From Zarea fungicola (taxonomy: Eukaryota; Ascomycota; Sordariomycetes; Hypocreales; Cordycipitaceae): a DNA stretch of 64,000 nt. Position 1 is the stretch's first letter; each line of letters opens with the position of its first letter. The notes below the pieces were generated by a model, which saw nothing but the letters and a program-made list of their open reading frames with translations, was not told the DNA's origin and did no database searches. The stretch lies in contig FWCC01000162.1 of the NCBI GenBank assembly GCA_900169235.1, positions 1 through 64,000 of the forward strand, in the 5' to 3' direction. The position numbers and the translations under genes are program-made. Below are positions 21,762 through 33,300 of this stretch, in pieces.

Positions 21762-22088
21762 TTATCGGATAATGTAGCAGAGGCCATCGCTGCCGCAGAC
21801 AGCATTGCGGGATCCGCAGCAGGAGCGCGGGCAGCACGACTGAGCCTGGGGAGGGCAGCAGAAGTTGTAAGCGGGGCAGTAGAGGGGATAGCCGGGAGGG
21901 CAAATGGCGCTGGTGCTGATGCCGTGATCGCCTGCGGTCTTGAGAGATATGACATCAAGCTGGGCACCGTGTGGGAGGTCCTTGACATCAATAGTCTGGG
22001 GGTCTGACTTCATGATGTTGGCATCTCTCTCGCCAATGGCGGTGGCAGCCACGAGGAGGGGCAGGAAGTTAACAATGGCAAACTTCAT
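21762..22088 (-). CDS. Small secreted cysteine-rich protein
   Basis: Intronless 108-residue protein. Residues 1-18 (MKFAIVNFLPLLVAATAI) form a clear signal peptide. A Cys-free propeptide-like stretch follows to about residue 60. The C-terminal 46 residues hold ten cysteines (63, 71, 77, 78, 85, 86, 90, 91, 98, 104), spaced C-x7-C-x5-CC-x6-CC-x3-CC-x6-C-x5-C. The consecutive CC pairs recall the start of a granulin module, but the spacing does not match fully, so I do not assign the family. Small size, secretion signal and an even cysteine number are typical of fungal effector-like or antimicrobial proteins; function is unknown. A basic GER DANIMK segment before the acidic stretch could be a processing site (inference). 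The ATG at 22088 is the only sensible start. Confidence 0.75.
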   Translation of the reverse strand: MKFAIVNFLPLLVAATAIGERDANIMKSDPQTIDVKDLPHGAQLDVISLKTAGDHGISTSAICPPGYPLYCPAYNFCCPPQAQSCCPRSCCGSRNAVCGSDGLCYIIR

Positions 22089-25000
22089 TGTGCAAAGAGT
22101 TGGGTTGAAAGTTTATTTGATGATTCTTTGTGGATTTGAGTAGATAAGGATAGAGAATAAAGGAGTATTCAATTTGCGAAGAGGTTTTCGGCACGCTTTT
22201 ATAGACAATTTTAAGCAGAAGGACATGCACACGCCCTCGCTTGACGCTCGACAGTCCAGACCACTTTGCTACTGCGAGTTGATGCATATTTCTTTCAGCT
22301 TCTTGTCAGCTTTGATGCACATCTCAGCTTTCCTGTGCCAAGATGCAGTTCGAGACGGGTGGCAGTGACACCAATTGTGAGGTCGGTAGGTTTCTTGGAG
22401 CAGTTGTCTTCATGTACGATTCGGCATTTCACTCGTTCCGGTAACTGGTAGACCCCCAAGACGACTTGCAGAGGTTTTAAAACTGAAAGAATATATGATA
22501 GTATACCATGATGGTGTGCATGATGAAGCACAAGGTTCAGCCAAGGCCAGCCAAGGTCTTATATCTCAGGCCATGTTTGGAAAGTTGACTACCTTTGTCG
22601 CCAATTACTGTAAAATTGGGAGGAATGGGGGGCTCATCTCACAATAAAATGTAATACACTGTTAGAAGTCAGAGAGGACATCATTTGCTACTGAAAATTG
22701 AAAGAGTGTTTTGTTAGATACACTTTTAACAGCTAACGTGAACATTTCGGATCGTCGCTCCCGCATAAACTCCGATTTCTCGGCCACTCGCCACCTCCAA
22801 CAAGATGCAGAAAAAGCCACTCGAGCAGGGCAACTTCCGACGACAAATCAGTACGACAGCCCACTCATGGGCAGCAGAACAGGGCTTGTTTCTGCGGAAC
22901 TATGCAGTCATGGTATGACGGCTGCCCAGCCTCTGCATGTTGGGTATCACAAGATGGCTGGCTGAAAGGCAGCGTTGGAGGTAATCATCTTGATATGCTA
23001 TGTAACACGGTACCGTCGTTGTTTATTTCTTCAAGTTTGCCCAGAAGAATAGATCCGTTTTAACACCCGCAGGCAGTTTCTAGGATAAATTTGACTTGGA
23101 AATTGATGCTCTATTGAGCCCTGTTGAGGAGTTCGAGCCGCTTAGTCTACATCTCCAAGGCGTCGTGTTAGACGTGGGGCTTTACATTTGATGCTGCATA
23201 ATGTTGCATTATTGGCTTGGCATGGGTTCTAAAAGTAGTGTCTAGAATATCGACTGCATCTAATAGCTTCTCGGCAACATTTGCGGTGTTTACCGATATT
23301 ATATGCAGGCCTGTAACCACACTGTGCGAGTGTACAACTGGAAACACTGTACCTGGCACGCTGCCAGGGTCTGTTTTTTAGAACTGCCATCTGTATCGGA
23401 GATTATGTGTTTGTGCAACAACTGTGCTATCTTGATCACAGAAGAATGCAATGCTCGGGCTTGTACTGCGTAAATTGTCGGGAAAGGGTTGTTTGTAGGC
23501 GGAACTGCCAGAGTCGCAGACCGTGTGTATATGAATTGTTTCAAGTCGAACAAATGAATATAGATGGGTTTGCTCCAAATAGATAGAGATATTTCCAGCT
23601 TCTGTATGCTTTCTGCTTGTTGATCGTATTCCTCCAAAATGCACTGTTGATTTGAATGGAAAGCCTGCTGAATATGAGGTTCACTGTTGCATGTGACGAC
23701 GACGGCGGCATATTATGCCCTCCATACTGCAAGGTTTTGATCCGTATTATAAATTTCCAAGTTTTTTCCTGTCTCATTATTTGGCATGGTATTTAATAGA
23801 GCCGTCGCTCACCATGCTCATGCAGGGATATCAGGGAGAAGAGCCGGGCAATGCAAACGGCCTCATTCTAAATCAGAATATCCCGGCCAGATAGAGCTAT
23901 CTTTTAGGTATAATAGCTATTTCGTTACCAAGAATTTTAGTAATGAAACAATGCCAAAAACAAATAGCCTACGAGGTTTGCTGACTTTCTTCCTGAAAAG
24001 ATGATGGCAACTGTACATTAACGCAGCTAGCGATCTGCCATTCGTCTTGGGAGGTTGTAGAGTATTAATGTTGGTAATGATCATGACTGTTGCATATAAG
24101 AGGCTGACGAGCGCAAAAATATATGTAGTAATACCGAGTGATTTCAAAAACACCGGGAGTTGAAATCGTTGAAACGGCTTTCAGTGGCTTCTCAGGCACA
24201 CACACACCAAAGTTCCAGCAAGCTGGCCAGCGTCGACCAGTGCCGAGTATACTGAGCCCGACGGTAGATAGATCATCTCAAATCTACAACATTGGACGTT
24301 TTATTATGCCCTCACAGCGTCTTAATAACACCACAATCCAGCCGTCTTGTTAAGATCGCCGTCATGCCCAGACACAGTCAGATCCCCGGCAGTTGGCTCT
24401 TAGCGGCAAACCCCAGCTTTGCTCTAGTTAGGGCTCGGAACGCCTTTCTCACGCATACGCCACTATGGCACCGCCGCTGAATTTACCTAGGCCTGTGATG
24501 CTTACCGGCGTCATGGGACTGGGTCTTTTCCAGTTGGCCGGCATAGACAGCGCCATATCCCGATAGGGGCAGAAGGATGTCGGCACGGCCGTATTCACAA
24601 GCCCAACTAATGGAATGGAAAGCACAGCTGATGTCTCCGGTGCAAAAGCTTACCGACCGATTTGAATACAAATTGCGGTTAAGTCGCGACATCCCGGGCT
24701 CCATGTTCACCCATGTCACGGCATTGGTAGAAAAGGAGGTACCTTGTTGGCTGGTGACCCATCTCAGTCGACAACCAATCATTGACGGCAGTTTTTCCTT
24801 TACTTGGCTCAGGCAATTGTGATTCTGTCTGCAGCTTCAGCGTCGTACTGCCACCGGAGCCAGGGTAGTTACGATGTCAGGACTTTCCTAGCATTTATGA
24901 AGTCTCGAATTGTTGAGATTACAACGGAGCACTGTGGCGTGAAAGAGAGCGGCGGCGCGTTCTAGCCATTTGACTATTAGCAAGAGCTCGGATTTCAGGC

Positions 25001-27128
25001 CGGCAGGCACGCTTGCCGGGCTCTCACCTAGAATGTGCATTGGTGCTCAGGATTTGCACCGGCCTTTCCCCATTCGTCTTCGTCGCTGCTACGTCGGGAT
25101 GGCTAGTCTTCAGTACCTGAAATTGCAAGATGTCACTTTGGACCTGAGAGAGGGCAAAGCCTGTGATAAAGTAAAGGGCCTCTGTGATTGTCATTCCCTC
25201 TTCTCTTTTGTTGCTTTAGTTAGCTAGTTAGCTAGTTAGCAATGCACTGCCACTGGGTGGCGTATCAACAAGATCTTTGCTGGCGTATTATGTAGCCACG
25301 ATTTAGTATTAAGCAGTTCCTGCAGCCTGGTTCGCCATCTATTATGCAGCACTAGCATCGCCCGACGATGGGCCCTTCAGTAACTAACCAGTGCATGCAT
25401 AACACTCGCCATTTATCTGTCATCAGCAGCTAAACTTTAATCACAAGTCTCACCAAAAAGATTTGTATGCTGCGTTGGCAGACAGACGGCACATGCAACC
25501 AAAAGGACTCAACTGGTCGGAGAGTGATCTCGTTCATGTGTGTCTGAGAGTACAAGGAATCAGACAAGGGAAAGTAAAAAGGAAAAGATATCGCCAAGAT
25601 TGATTTAGTTGACGAGTTAGTTCCAGGCAAAAAGATACCTATCACATTTTAAGGTCAAGCTAGGGGTGAGACAAGCACTGTCTGTAGTAAGATGGCGTCG
25701 ACTGGACGTTTTTTCATGACTGGTATGTATGTAAGAACTAGATCGTAGTTACCACTCAGTTGGTGCCCAAGTTTGGTGTGTGCCATGGCCATGTCTCCAG
25801 TAATATGACATGCTGTCGTTTTTTTTCTTTTGCCCTTTTGTTGGTGCATACCTGTGTTGTACTCCGTACATGGTGACTATTCCGTTTAGGTCATGTACCT
25901 TTGCTTTTTTATACTGCTCATTTTTGCACCACAGTACGTTATTAGGCAGCAACATAGTGCTTTTGGCTAGGCATTGAAAATAGCTTCCTAACTCGTTGGC
26001 TAGTGCGTGGAGAGGCCCGACGCGCAACAGAGGCACGGTCCGACCGTTTTTGGGGGGGGTGGGAGCGGAGAGTTTTGCAAAAATTGTGCCGCAGAGAGTC
26101 GAAAACGGTTACAGGTGCGGTTGGCCAAAACCAAAAGGGAAAGTGATGGGCGAAAGTACGGAGAGGCATTATTAGTCTGCAACCCCGCCTCGTATGTAGA
26201 GTACGCTCGGTGTACAGTTATCATGCAAATAGTAACTTACCTTTCTTCCTTTTCTTTTAGTTGGACGTTTACCAGGGGCATGGGACACCCACCAGCAGAG
26301 CCGGTTAAATACTTGCCGAGTAGCAAACCTGGGAGGAAACTGTCCCGCTAGCAAAACGAAGACCACTCTCTTTCCCCCCTGCTAGCCTCCCTTATTCATC
26401 AAGCTAAGTTCTGGGTCTGAGACACAGTGTTCCTATCCGCTTCGGAGTTTCACAGACCTATTCCATTTACCAAAGAGGAACCCAGACGAGAAAATCTCCT
26501 GATTCAAGTCAAAGTATCTCGATGCCGTGCGCTCAGTCATGACCCAGAGGGTTAGAAACATGAGGAGTACAGCTTAGGAAGGAAAACCAACACAGGTCAA
26601 GCAGTGAATTGGTTCAGCGTTGATGATGAGCGAAAAGGCGGAGACTGCCGAGCTGCATGTGCACGAGCAACAACGCCGCGCCTCTGCCTTGGGAGCGCCG
26701 CGCCCCTCCCCAGAACCCAGAACCCATACGGCATTTGATCTGCCAGACTTTCCCGAACGACCCAAGACATGGAGAGTGTAGTGGAGCTGGATGCGCGATT
26801 CACAACGGGCCTTGGTCTTTCCCTACCACATTACCAAGTACTTGATGTCTTTGGTCTTTGCCTCTGTATCTTTTAAAACGAGATGGATTCCCCCTGCCAT
26901 CCTGGCTAGATATTCTTGGGCGTTTTACATCTCATACATCTGCATGTATACACAATGGTATATCCATTCATATATACATCAAAACACGCTTTCTAGACCC
27001 TTTTCGTGATGCCACAAACCAACCAGCCTCTTGGAAGGAGAACAAATGCTTAGTCAACACCCGGCCACTTGAGGTAAAACGCCAAACCATCATATACAGG
27101 ACTGCGCAACAAAACCCCTGCTGCCGTC
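22089..27128. other. Five-kb gene-poor region
   Basis: No convincing gene in 5 kb. Open frames are under about 115 codons, scattered on both strands, and show no family motif. The stretch 24130-25230 is less AT-rich than its surroundings and could be decayed coding sequence, but I recognise no protein in any frame. A short 8-bp tandem repeat occurs at 25220-25240. The right end is the upstream region of the PTH11-like gene. Confidence 0.5.
25220..25240 (+). repeat. 8-bp tandem repeat TTAGCTAG
   Basis: Two full TTAGCTAG units (25220-25227, 25228-25235) followed by a partial unit TTAGC. Confidence 0.7.
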
Positions 27129-28301
27129 ATGGGAATGACGCCGTTTCAGGTCGAGGCGTGGGTCGAATACGCCATTGGCATCATCATTCTCTTTGGCCGC
27201 CTCATATACCGCACAAAGAACATTGGCTGGAAGTGGAATGGCGACGACTACTTTGCCGTCGCCGCCGTCTTCTTCCTCACCGGCGAGACGGCGATGCTTC
27301 AGGTCATTGGCCAATGGGGCTCCATTGTCGGGCTCACCGACGAAAAGGCGCTGCAGCTCACGCCCGCCGAGAAGCAAGACATTGTCAAGGGCGCCAAGGC
27401 CGACATCGCGGGCTGGTGCCTCTACATCACCCTGATCTGGTGCCTCAAGGCCTGCATGCTCTTCTTCTACCGGCGCCTGACGCTCGACACCTTCCAGCGG
27501 CGCTTGGTCGCCGTCGCGGGCGCGCTGTGGCTCTGCTCCTACCTGGCCACCATTGGCGTGGTACTTCTGCGATGCCTGCCCTTTCACCGCAACTGGCAGG
27601 TGTACCCGTACCCGGGCGACGAGTGCGGCACGCCCAACCAAATCTTCCTCACGCTCGTCATCACCAATGTGACGACGGACCTGCTCATCCTGTACATACC
27701 GCTGCCGCTGCTGTGGGTCGTCAAGATCCCACCGGGGCGCAAGATTATATACGGCCTGTGGCTGACGACGGGCATCTTTGTCATTGTCGCGAGTCTGCTG
27801 CGCTGCATCCTGTCAATTCGGTACGCCAACGAGGTGGACGTGTCGACCATCTGGGCCATTCGCGAGACGTTTGTCGGGATTGTGTGTGTGAACGCACCGA
27901 TTCTGGGGCCGTGGCTGGTGAGACACTGCAGCAGACTTGCGCAGAGCATCTCATCGTCCAAGAATAGTTCGAAACACGATCCGAATGGTGCGGCAGGAGC
28001 AGCGGCAGGAGGCGGAGTTGCGGGCTTGCCGACAATTATCACGATTGGACAGCGAAGTATGCGGCTTGGTCGGCTGAAGAAGGATGGTAAAAGGGCTGGA
28101 AGGGGCAATAGTGGTCTGACAGGGTGGACGACGATTATCAATGACAGCGACGAGTATGTGCCGGAGCCGAATCAAACAAACGGTGGCGGCGGTGGCAATA
28201 ACAACAAGCACGACCATAACAACGAAACGGACGAGAAGAATACGACAGTCATGAAATCCATGGCAACATCTTCGACGACGGCAGTGAATGACATGGTGTA
28301 A
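27129..28301 (+). CDS. PTH11-type integral membrane protein (fungal rhodopsin-like domain)
   Basis: Predicted seven-helix plasma-membrane protein of the large Pezizomycotina family that includes the Magnaporthe receptor-like Pth11; such proteins are proposed receptors for surface or nutrient cues. Intronless, 390 residues, ATG at 27129. Hydrophobic segments occur around residues 11-24, 39-58, 95-115, 128-148, 172-197, 205-228 and 242-262. Family landmarks include WNGDDYFAVAA, LKACMLFFYRRLT, LRCLPFHRNWQVYP followed by a conserved Cys (DECGTPNQ), NVTTDLLILYIPLPLLWVVKIPPGRK and the C-terminal helix ending NAPILGPW. No N-terminal CFEM domain is present. The cytosolic tail (about residues 263-390) is low-complexity: poly-Gly/Ala, Asn-rich, Lys-rich and Thr/Ser-rich. 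Ligand unknown. Confidence 0.88.
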   Translation: MGMTPFQVEAWVEYAIGIIILFGRLIYRTKNIGWKWNGDDYFAVAAVFFLTGETAMLQVIGQWGSIVGLTDEKALQLTPAEKQDIVKGAKADIAGWCLYITLIWCLKACMLFFYRRLTLDTFQRRLVAVAGALWLCSYLATIGVVLLRCLPFHRNWQVYPYPGDECGTPNQIFLTLVITNVTTDLLILYIPLPLLWVVKIPPGRKIIYGLWLTTGIFVIVASLLRCILSIRYANEVDVSTIWAIRETFVGIVCVNAPILGPWLVRHCSRLAQSISSSKNSSKHDPNGAAGAAAGGGVAGLPTIITIGQRSMRLGRLKKDGKRAGRGNSGLTGWTTIINDSDEYVPEPNQTNGGGGGNNNKHDHNNETDEKNTTVMKSMATSSTTAVNDMV

Positions 28302-28845
28302 GACGGTAAAATGTATATTGTGGGACGCGATTTGTCAATTTGTTGAGAAATCTTTCCCCCGTACTCTTCCTAGGATGAGCGTTTTCCGTCGTCTACCTCT
28401 TGCACGCCCTCCCACCTCCTACTTTCACGTCGATTCCCGAGGATCATTATTTTTTCCCACGCAATTCCGTTTTCATCGATTTGGCCAGCTCTTGGGGATA
28501 TACAGCACCACGGCGTTAACAGCAGGCGAAATTTCGGTCTTTTCTGTTATATATACCAATTTCTTTTTTCTTATTTTCATATGCCTTGATTTCTCAGAGG
28601 CAAGATAAATACCCAGCTTGTTCAAGTTTGTGTTTTTGGTCTCTTTGGTCTTTTTTTGTTTGGAGTAAATAATAAGGATCTCTTACAAAACAGCTAGTGG
28701 AGTGTTGAAGCAAAAGAATATTTTCCTGTGATGAATTCAGATCATATGTATTCATTATAGCATTCCGGTCATTTCAAACGTAGTTGCAAGTCGTAAACCC
28801 AAAAGTAGCATCTTATCTTCACGGTGTGGGTGTGTGTGTGATTTT
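28302..28845. other. Convergent intergenic region
   Basis: Between the 3' ends of the PTH11-like and amidase genes. T-rich stretches and a GTGTGTGTG microsatellite near 28826-28838; no gene seen. Confidence 0.6.
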
Positions 28846-30339
28846 CTAGTACCCATTTGGTGGTGGCAGCCGGCCCAAGACCTTTTCCATAGCCAGACCG
28901 AGACTCAGCAGATGATCATCACTGCCCAGCGGTCCGTCAATCTCGATACCCACGGGCAAGCCATCCGAGGTGAGCCCAGCCGGGATGCTCAGGCCGGGAA
29001 TGCCGGCGTCGCTGCCGGGTGAGGTAAAAGTGATGTACGTGCCAAACGTGCTCTGCGGGGGCCCACCATTGATGGATACGTTGCCGGAGCCGTGGACATA
29101 GTCAATGGGGGTGGCGGGCAGCGGCGTCGTGGGGAAGAGAATGGCCGAGACGCGGGACTTGGCAAAGTAGTCGGCGTACATCTTTTGCAGGGCTGGGCGG
29201 TGAATGGTCAAAACGTCATGGTAGGCACTTCCGTAGACATCCTCGGTCACGAGCTTGAAAAGGTCCTGGACATCGGGGCTGGCAATATTGCGCGCAATGT
29301 CGTCGAGGGTGACGTTTGTGATGCCGGATGCTTTGAGGTACGCGGGAATGTCGGTAAGGGGCTCGTGGAGGGCAAGCTGGAGGGATATTTTGTTGTCGAG
29401 GTTGATGAGGTCAGGCAGGTCGTCGGTGACGAGGACGGCGCCGGCCTGCTTGAGGAGCTGCTGCGCTTTGAGGACGACCTGCTCAAGCTTTTTGTCGAGG
29501 CCGCTCCATAGAACTGAGGGTACGCCAAAGCGGACGCCCTCAAGACTGGCAGCCTGTGGACGAGGGTGGCCAGCAATGATGGAGTCGAGAAGCGTCACGT
29601 CGGCGACGGAGCGTCCTAACGTGCCTACTGTATCACGGGTATGGCTAATGGGCACAACGGCGTTGTCATCTTGATAGCGGCGTTGGGTGCCTCCGTCGCC
29701 AAGAGACGGCCGAAAGCCGACGATGCCGGTTAGGGCGGCCGGGACACGGGCAGAGCCGCCAGTGTCCGTGCCCAGGCCGCAGGGCACTACACGGGACGAA
29801 ATGGCCACGGCGGTGCCGCCAGATGAGCCACCGGGAATCATGTTGGTGGCATAAGGATTGTGAACAGCGCCAGCAAAGGGGGCAAAATTCGTACTGGTGA
29901 TTCCAAAAGCGAGCTCGTGCATGTTGGCCTTGCCAATGACAATTGCACCAGCCGCAACGAGCTTGCGGAGGCTAGGGGCCGTGTTGACGGGCTTGGAGTG
30001 CTGAAGGGCTGGGGTGCCGGCGGTTGTGGGAAAGTCTTGCAGATTGATATTGTCCTTGGCGACAATGGCAAGACCGGCAAGCGGCGGTAGGGAAGCACCC
30101 TTGGCAATGGCATTGTCAACTTGATCGGCTGCAGCCAAGGCCTGATCGCCGAGCAGAGTAATGAAGGCGTTGAGCGAGGCGCCCCGATGAGCCTGCTCAA
30201 GGACCGCGGTAATGTAGCGGCGGGCGGTGATGTGTTTCTCTCGTATGGCGGCAATTGTCTCATCTGCCGACCAATTGAGGATCGATCGGGAGTCAGCGGC
30301 ACCGCCACCGCCATTCTTGGAATCTGTAGCAGGCGCCAT
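28846..30339 (-). CDS. Amidase, amidase-signature family
   Basis: Hydrolyses a carboxamide to acid and ammonia. Intronless, 497 residues, ATG at 30339. The Ser-cisSer-Lys catalytic triad is readable: Lys95 in AIVAKDNIN, Ser173 in PGGSSGG, and nucleophile Ser196 in GTDTGGSARVPA, with spacing (78 and 23) close to that of characterised family members. The signature region GGSSGGTAVAISSRV is intact, as is the downstream IVGFRPS. There is no signal peptide, so it is probably cytosolic. The sequence resembles indole-3-acetamide and mandelamide hydrolase-like fungal amidases, but the substrate cannot be read. It stands alone, with gene-poor DNA on its upstream side. Confidence 0.93.
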   Translation of the reverse strand: MAPATDSKNGGGGAADSRSILNWSADETIAAIREKHITARRYITAVLEQAHRGASLNAFITLLGDQALAAADQVDNAIAKGASLPPLAGLAIVAKDNINLQDFPTTAGTPALQHSKPVNTAPSLRKLVAAGAIVIGKANMHELAFGITSTNFAPFAGAVHNPYATNMIPGGSSGGTAVAISSRVVPCGLGTDTGGSARVPAALTGIVGFRPSLGDGGTQRRYQDDNAVVPISHTRDTVGTLGRSVADVTLLDSIIAGHPRPQAASLEGVRFGVPSVLWSGLDKKLEQVVLKAQQLLKQAGAVLVTDDLPDLINLDNKISLQLALHEPLTDIPAYLKASGITNVTLDDIARNIASPDVQDLFKLVTEDVYGSAYHDVLTIHRPALQKMYADYFAKSRVSAILFPTTPLPATPIDYVHGSGNVSINGGPPQSTFGTYITFTSPGSDAGIPGLSIPAGLTSDGLPVGIEIDGPLGSDDHLLSLGLAMEKVLGRLPPPNGY

Positions 30340-33300
30340 TTGTGTTTGTACTCGAGTCCAACGTCTGTCTCTTCTGATAGAACCCTAGAATATCTCAACC
30401 TGTCCCTTTTTTCCTACTCGTATCTAGAAAATGTGGGAGAGAGGGTAAAGACTAAAACGGAAACCGAGAGAGGAAACAGTTAAATGAGGGGAATCTGCTG
30501 ACGGTCCAGGAAAGAATTCCGATCAAGCTTCCTACTGGTACGCATGGTTTGCTTCGCTGGCACGGCAGTCATGGTGGCATTCCGAGAGGGGGCCCCCTGT
30601 TGGTGCATGTCCTAGCCTTCAGCTGATTGCCATTTTCTACATGGACCTGCATATTCCGATGAGAGGGCAAACAAGGGTGCACCATAAGTTATGTGGTTGC
30701 AGGAAGCTGACGCCGGCCGTCGCATAATTAATTAGCGGCAGCAATGATTGATATGGGCGTTGTTGATGCGGAGTATTCTGTGCCTCGGTACTAATGCCCG
30801 AATAAGGGAAAACACAAAGGACGGCGGCTGAGGGTCGAGCTTGAAAGCTAGCGGGGACGTGCCGTTGTCAATTTAAGTGCAACACATGGAGTAATATAGA
30901 TGCTGCCGTCTTTATCCAAAGTCATGAAGACGCATTTGAAAGAGCAGATAATACAGTTTGTAAGACGAGGAGAAGAGATGGAAAAACGCGGCAGATGTGT
31001 CGAGGATGCGGGATGCTAGTGTCTTGAGGCGGTCCTGAGGACGACACCAGATCAGCACCATGGCATTGGCGCGACGGAAGAGTGCACGACAATGCCAAAA
31101 GCGGACGCTTCTTTTACCGTCGGTGAGTCGGGAGTTTAATTTCGAGTCAAATATATGCATTTACTGGGTATAAAAGTAATGCACTCTGAAGAAATAGAGA
31201 GCAATTAGAGAAATACGAGACTATGCCATTCTCCACACTACACACCAGAGTGTGATGCTGGCTTGTTATTAGTGACATCTTTAAATCTCCATTTTTTTTT
31301 TGGTTGGGGGACGCTATACTTATTTCACTTCAATTTGGAGAGTTGAAAGTGGACTGCCCCTTGACTACTTGTTCGTCGAGCTAATAATTGAGGCTATTCC
31401 CAAGTAGCGTGGTGAGCAGTACGCCTGGCCCCATATCTGCCCGCGACGGGGTCTGATTGAGCCAGTGACTTTTATTCATAGCCAGTCTTGTAGCTGTCTG
31501 GCTAGCTGGTAACCCTGATAGTTTTATATTGGAGCCCTTTTTGGGCAGGCTAGCAGTGGCATGATTGCGAGGGAAGATTAGGTCTCCGGTTGGCTACGCT
31601 GGGAGTCCATTTATATATCGTTGGCAGAAAGAAGAGCGCGAAGCGAGCAATGTTGCGAACGGAGCCGTATTACCTCCCTACCATCTTTCCACACGTGGCT
31701 CACATTGTTGTATGGTCACTCTTTTCTACAGTTGTGTGTCTTGTATATCAAACCTCTTAATGCTTCATTTTGACATCTAAAAGTTCCAATACGATGAGGA
31801 GCTTGGAGCCATCACATACAGCCTTCGTCCATGCATTGTACCGACATTTTTATATAGTATTAGTAGGGATAGGGATATACAGGCTGGTAGTTGGTTGTTT
31901 CTATGACGGATATGCTTAATTTGTGTCCGGTCTGCGTTTTCACTAGCCATTGGTTTTACAAAAAGCACATCAGTGACGGAGTAGCCTTTACTAGCGGTGG
32001 ATATTCACATGGTGGCAAAACAACGATAAGGTGATGACTTTGGGTTGGAAAGCCGAGTGATCCGGTTCGATGTTGGGCTGGTCCGGGGATACCGGCGGGT
32101 GCTGTTTGATTTCATTTTTATGTAACTTTTTCCTGTTTACTCCGTAGCAATGTTGGATCGCGGACCGTCGGACTGGATGAACATAGTGGCATTCCGTATA
32201 AACCGTACTGGTTGCAAATACGACGAGGAGGCTGATGAGGATTGCGGGGAGGATGAAACGACTGCGTGGTGCATGAGGTCATGTAGTTGTTTCGTTATTA
32301 ATAATTATGCATTTGGCGATTCAGTCGACGACATGCAAGACACGCAGAGTATGCCAAGATGGCAATTGAGCTGCATTCGGTGGCCGACGGGCACCGTTTG
32401 TGGAGATGGAGGATGTGTGAGACACGGAAAGGCCGCGTTGGGAATAGTGGCGGTGGTTATGCCTGCTAAAGACCAAGGCCAAGCAAGTGGGAGCGCTGGA
32501 GCAGTCGTATTCCATCCCCTATTTAGGGCGCGGTTAGGCTCTGGAATAGGCGAGTGGAGAGTAAATTTTAGTGCATGTTTTTGGTGGATACAGCGCTGAA
32601 AGGTGCTGTGATGGAGGCCTACAAGGTTTGTGAGGAGCTACTTTGAGGAGAGAGAGGTTGGTTCAAGCAAGTCGACCGATAGCGTCTAGAGTAGGTGCGT
32701 TTGGAAAGAGGACATGTGATGCATAAAAAGTTTCCAAGACGCTTGTTTCAAGCCTGCGTCGGTTGGCGGGCACATCTGACGTCCAAGTTGATCCGGGTCT
32801 TGGACAGTACAGAGTGCCTCACCCAATGTAATAGAGAAGCTTGGACCGGCGGATGGGTAACTCGGCGCGGTAAAACTCGCACTCGTCACTGGAGTGGCCC
32901 CTGCCAAGTACGCCGCAATGTATTGTTCTGGAAGCCTGGAAGCAGTGGGCAAAATGGACGCCCTGTCAGCACTCTGTCCGTCTCTCCTCCATGGTTGGCT
33001 ACTTCTGGCCTTCATCGCGGCTTGGGCCACCCACAGGGATCTTGCAAGTTTTTTCAGTGGAGTGATGGGTGGCCGACCGCCGCAGCGCCACCCGCGTTCG
33101 GCCTGATTTCAACGACGATGTCGGAGTCGTTCGGAGTAGTCGATGGGGTTCGAATTGAAAAAAAAAATACAGAAACCTCACCAGCCTGCGCAACTTTTTC
33201 CATTTTTTAGTGGTTTTTTTCACATCATTTTTTTTTTCATCCTTTTTAGTGGCTTGCAGCCCCAAGTGATGTGCACCCGCCACTCCCTGTTCTGGGCGCA

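Noticed and set aside
26858..27967. 369-codon plus-strand frame overlapping the PTH11-like gene
   Set aside because: Different frame from the membrane protein; His/Arg/Pro-rich composition typical of an off-frame reading of GC-biased codons.
29092..29511. Gly/Val/Glu-rich plus-strand frame in the amidase
   Set aside because: Antisense shadow of the amidase gene.
32150..32599. 149-codon ATG frame
   Set aside because: No motif, no signal peptide, no family resemblance; isolated in gene-poor DNA.
33146..33156. GGTTCGAATTG resembling a tRNA B-box
   Set aside because: No complementary T-stem and no A-box upstream.
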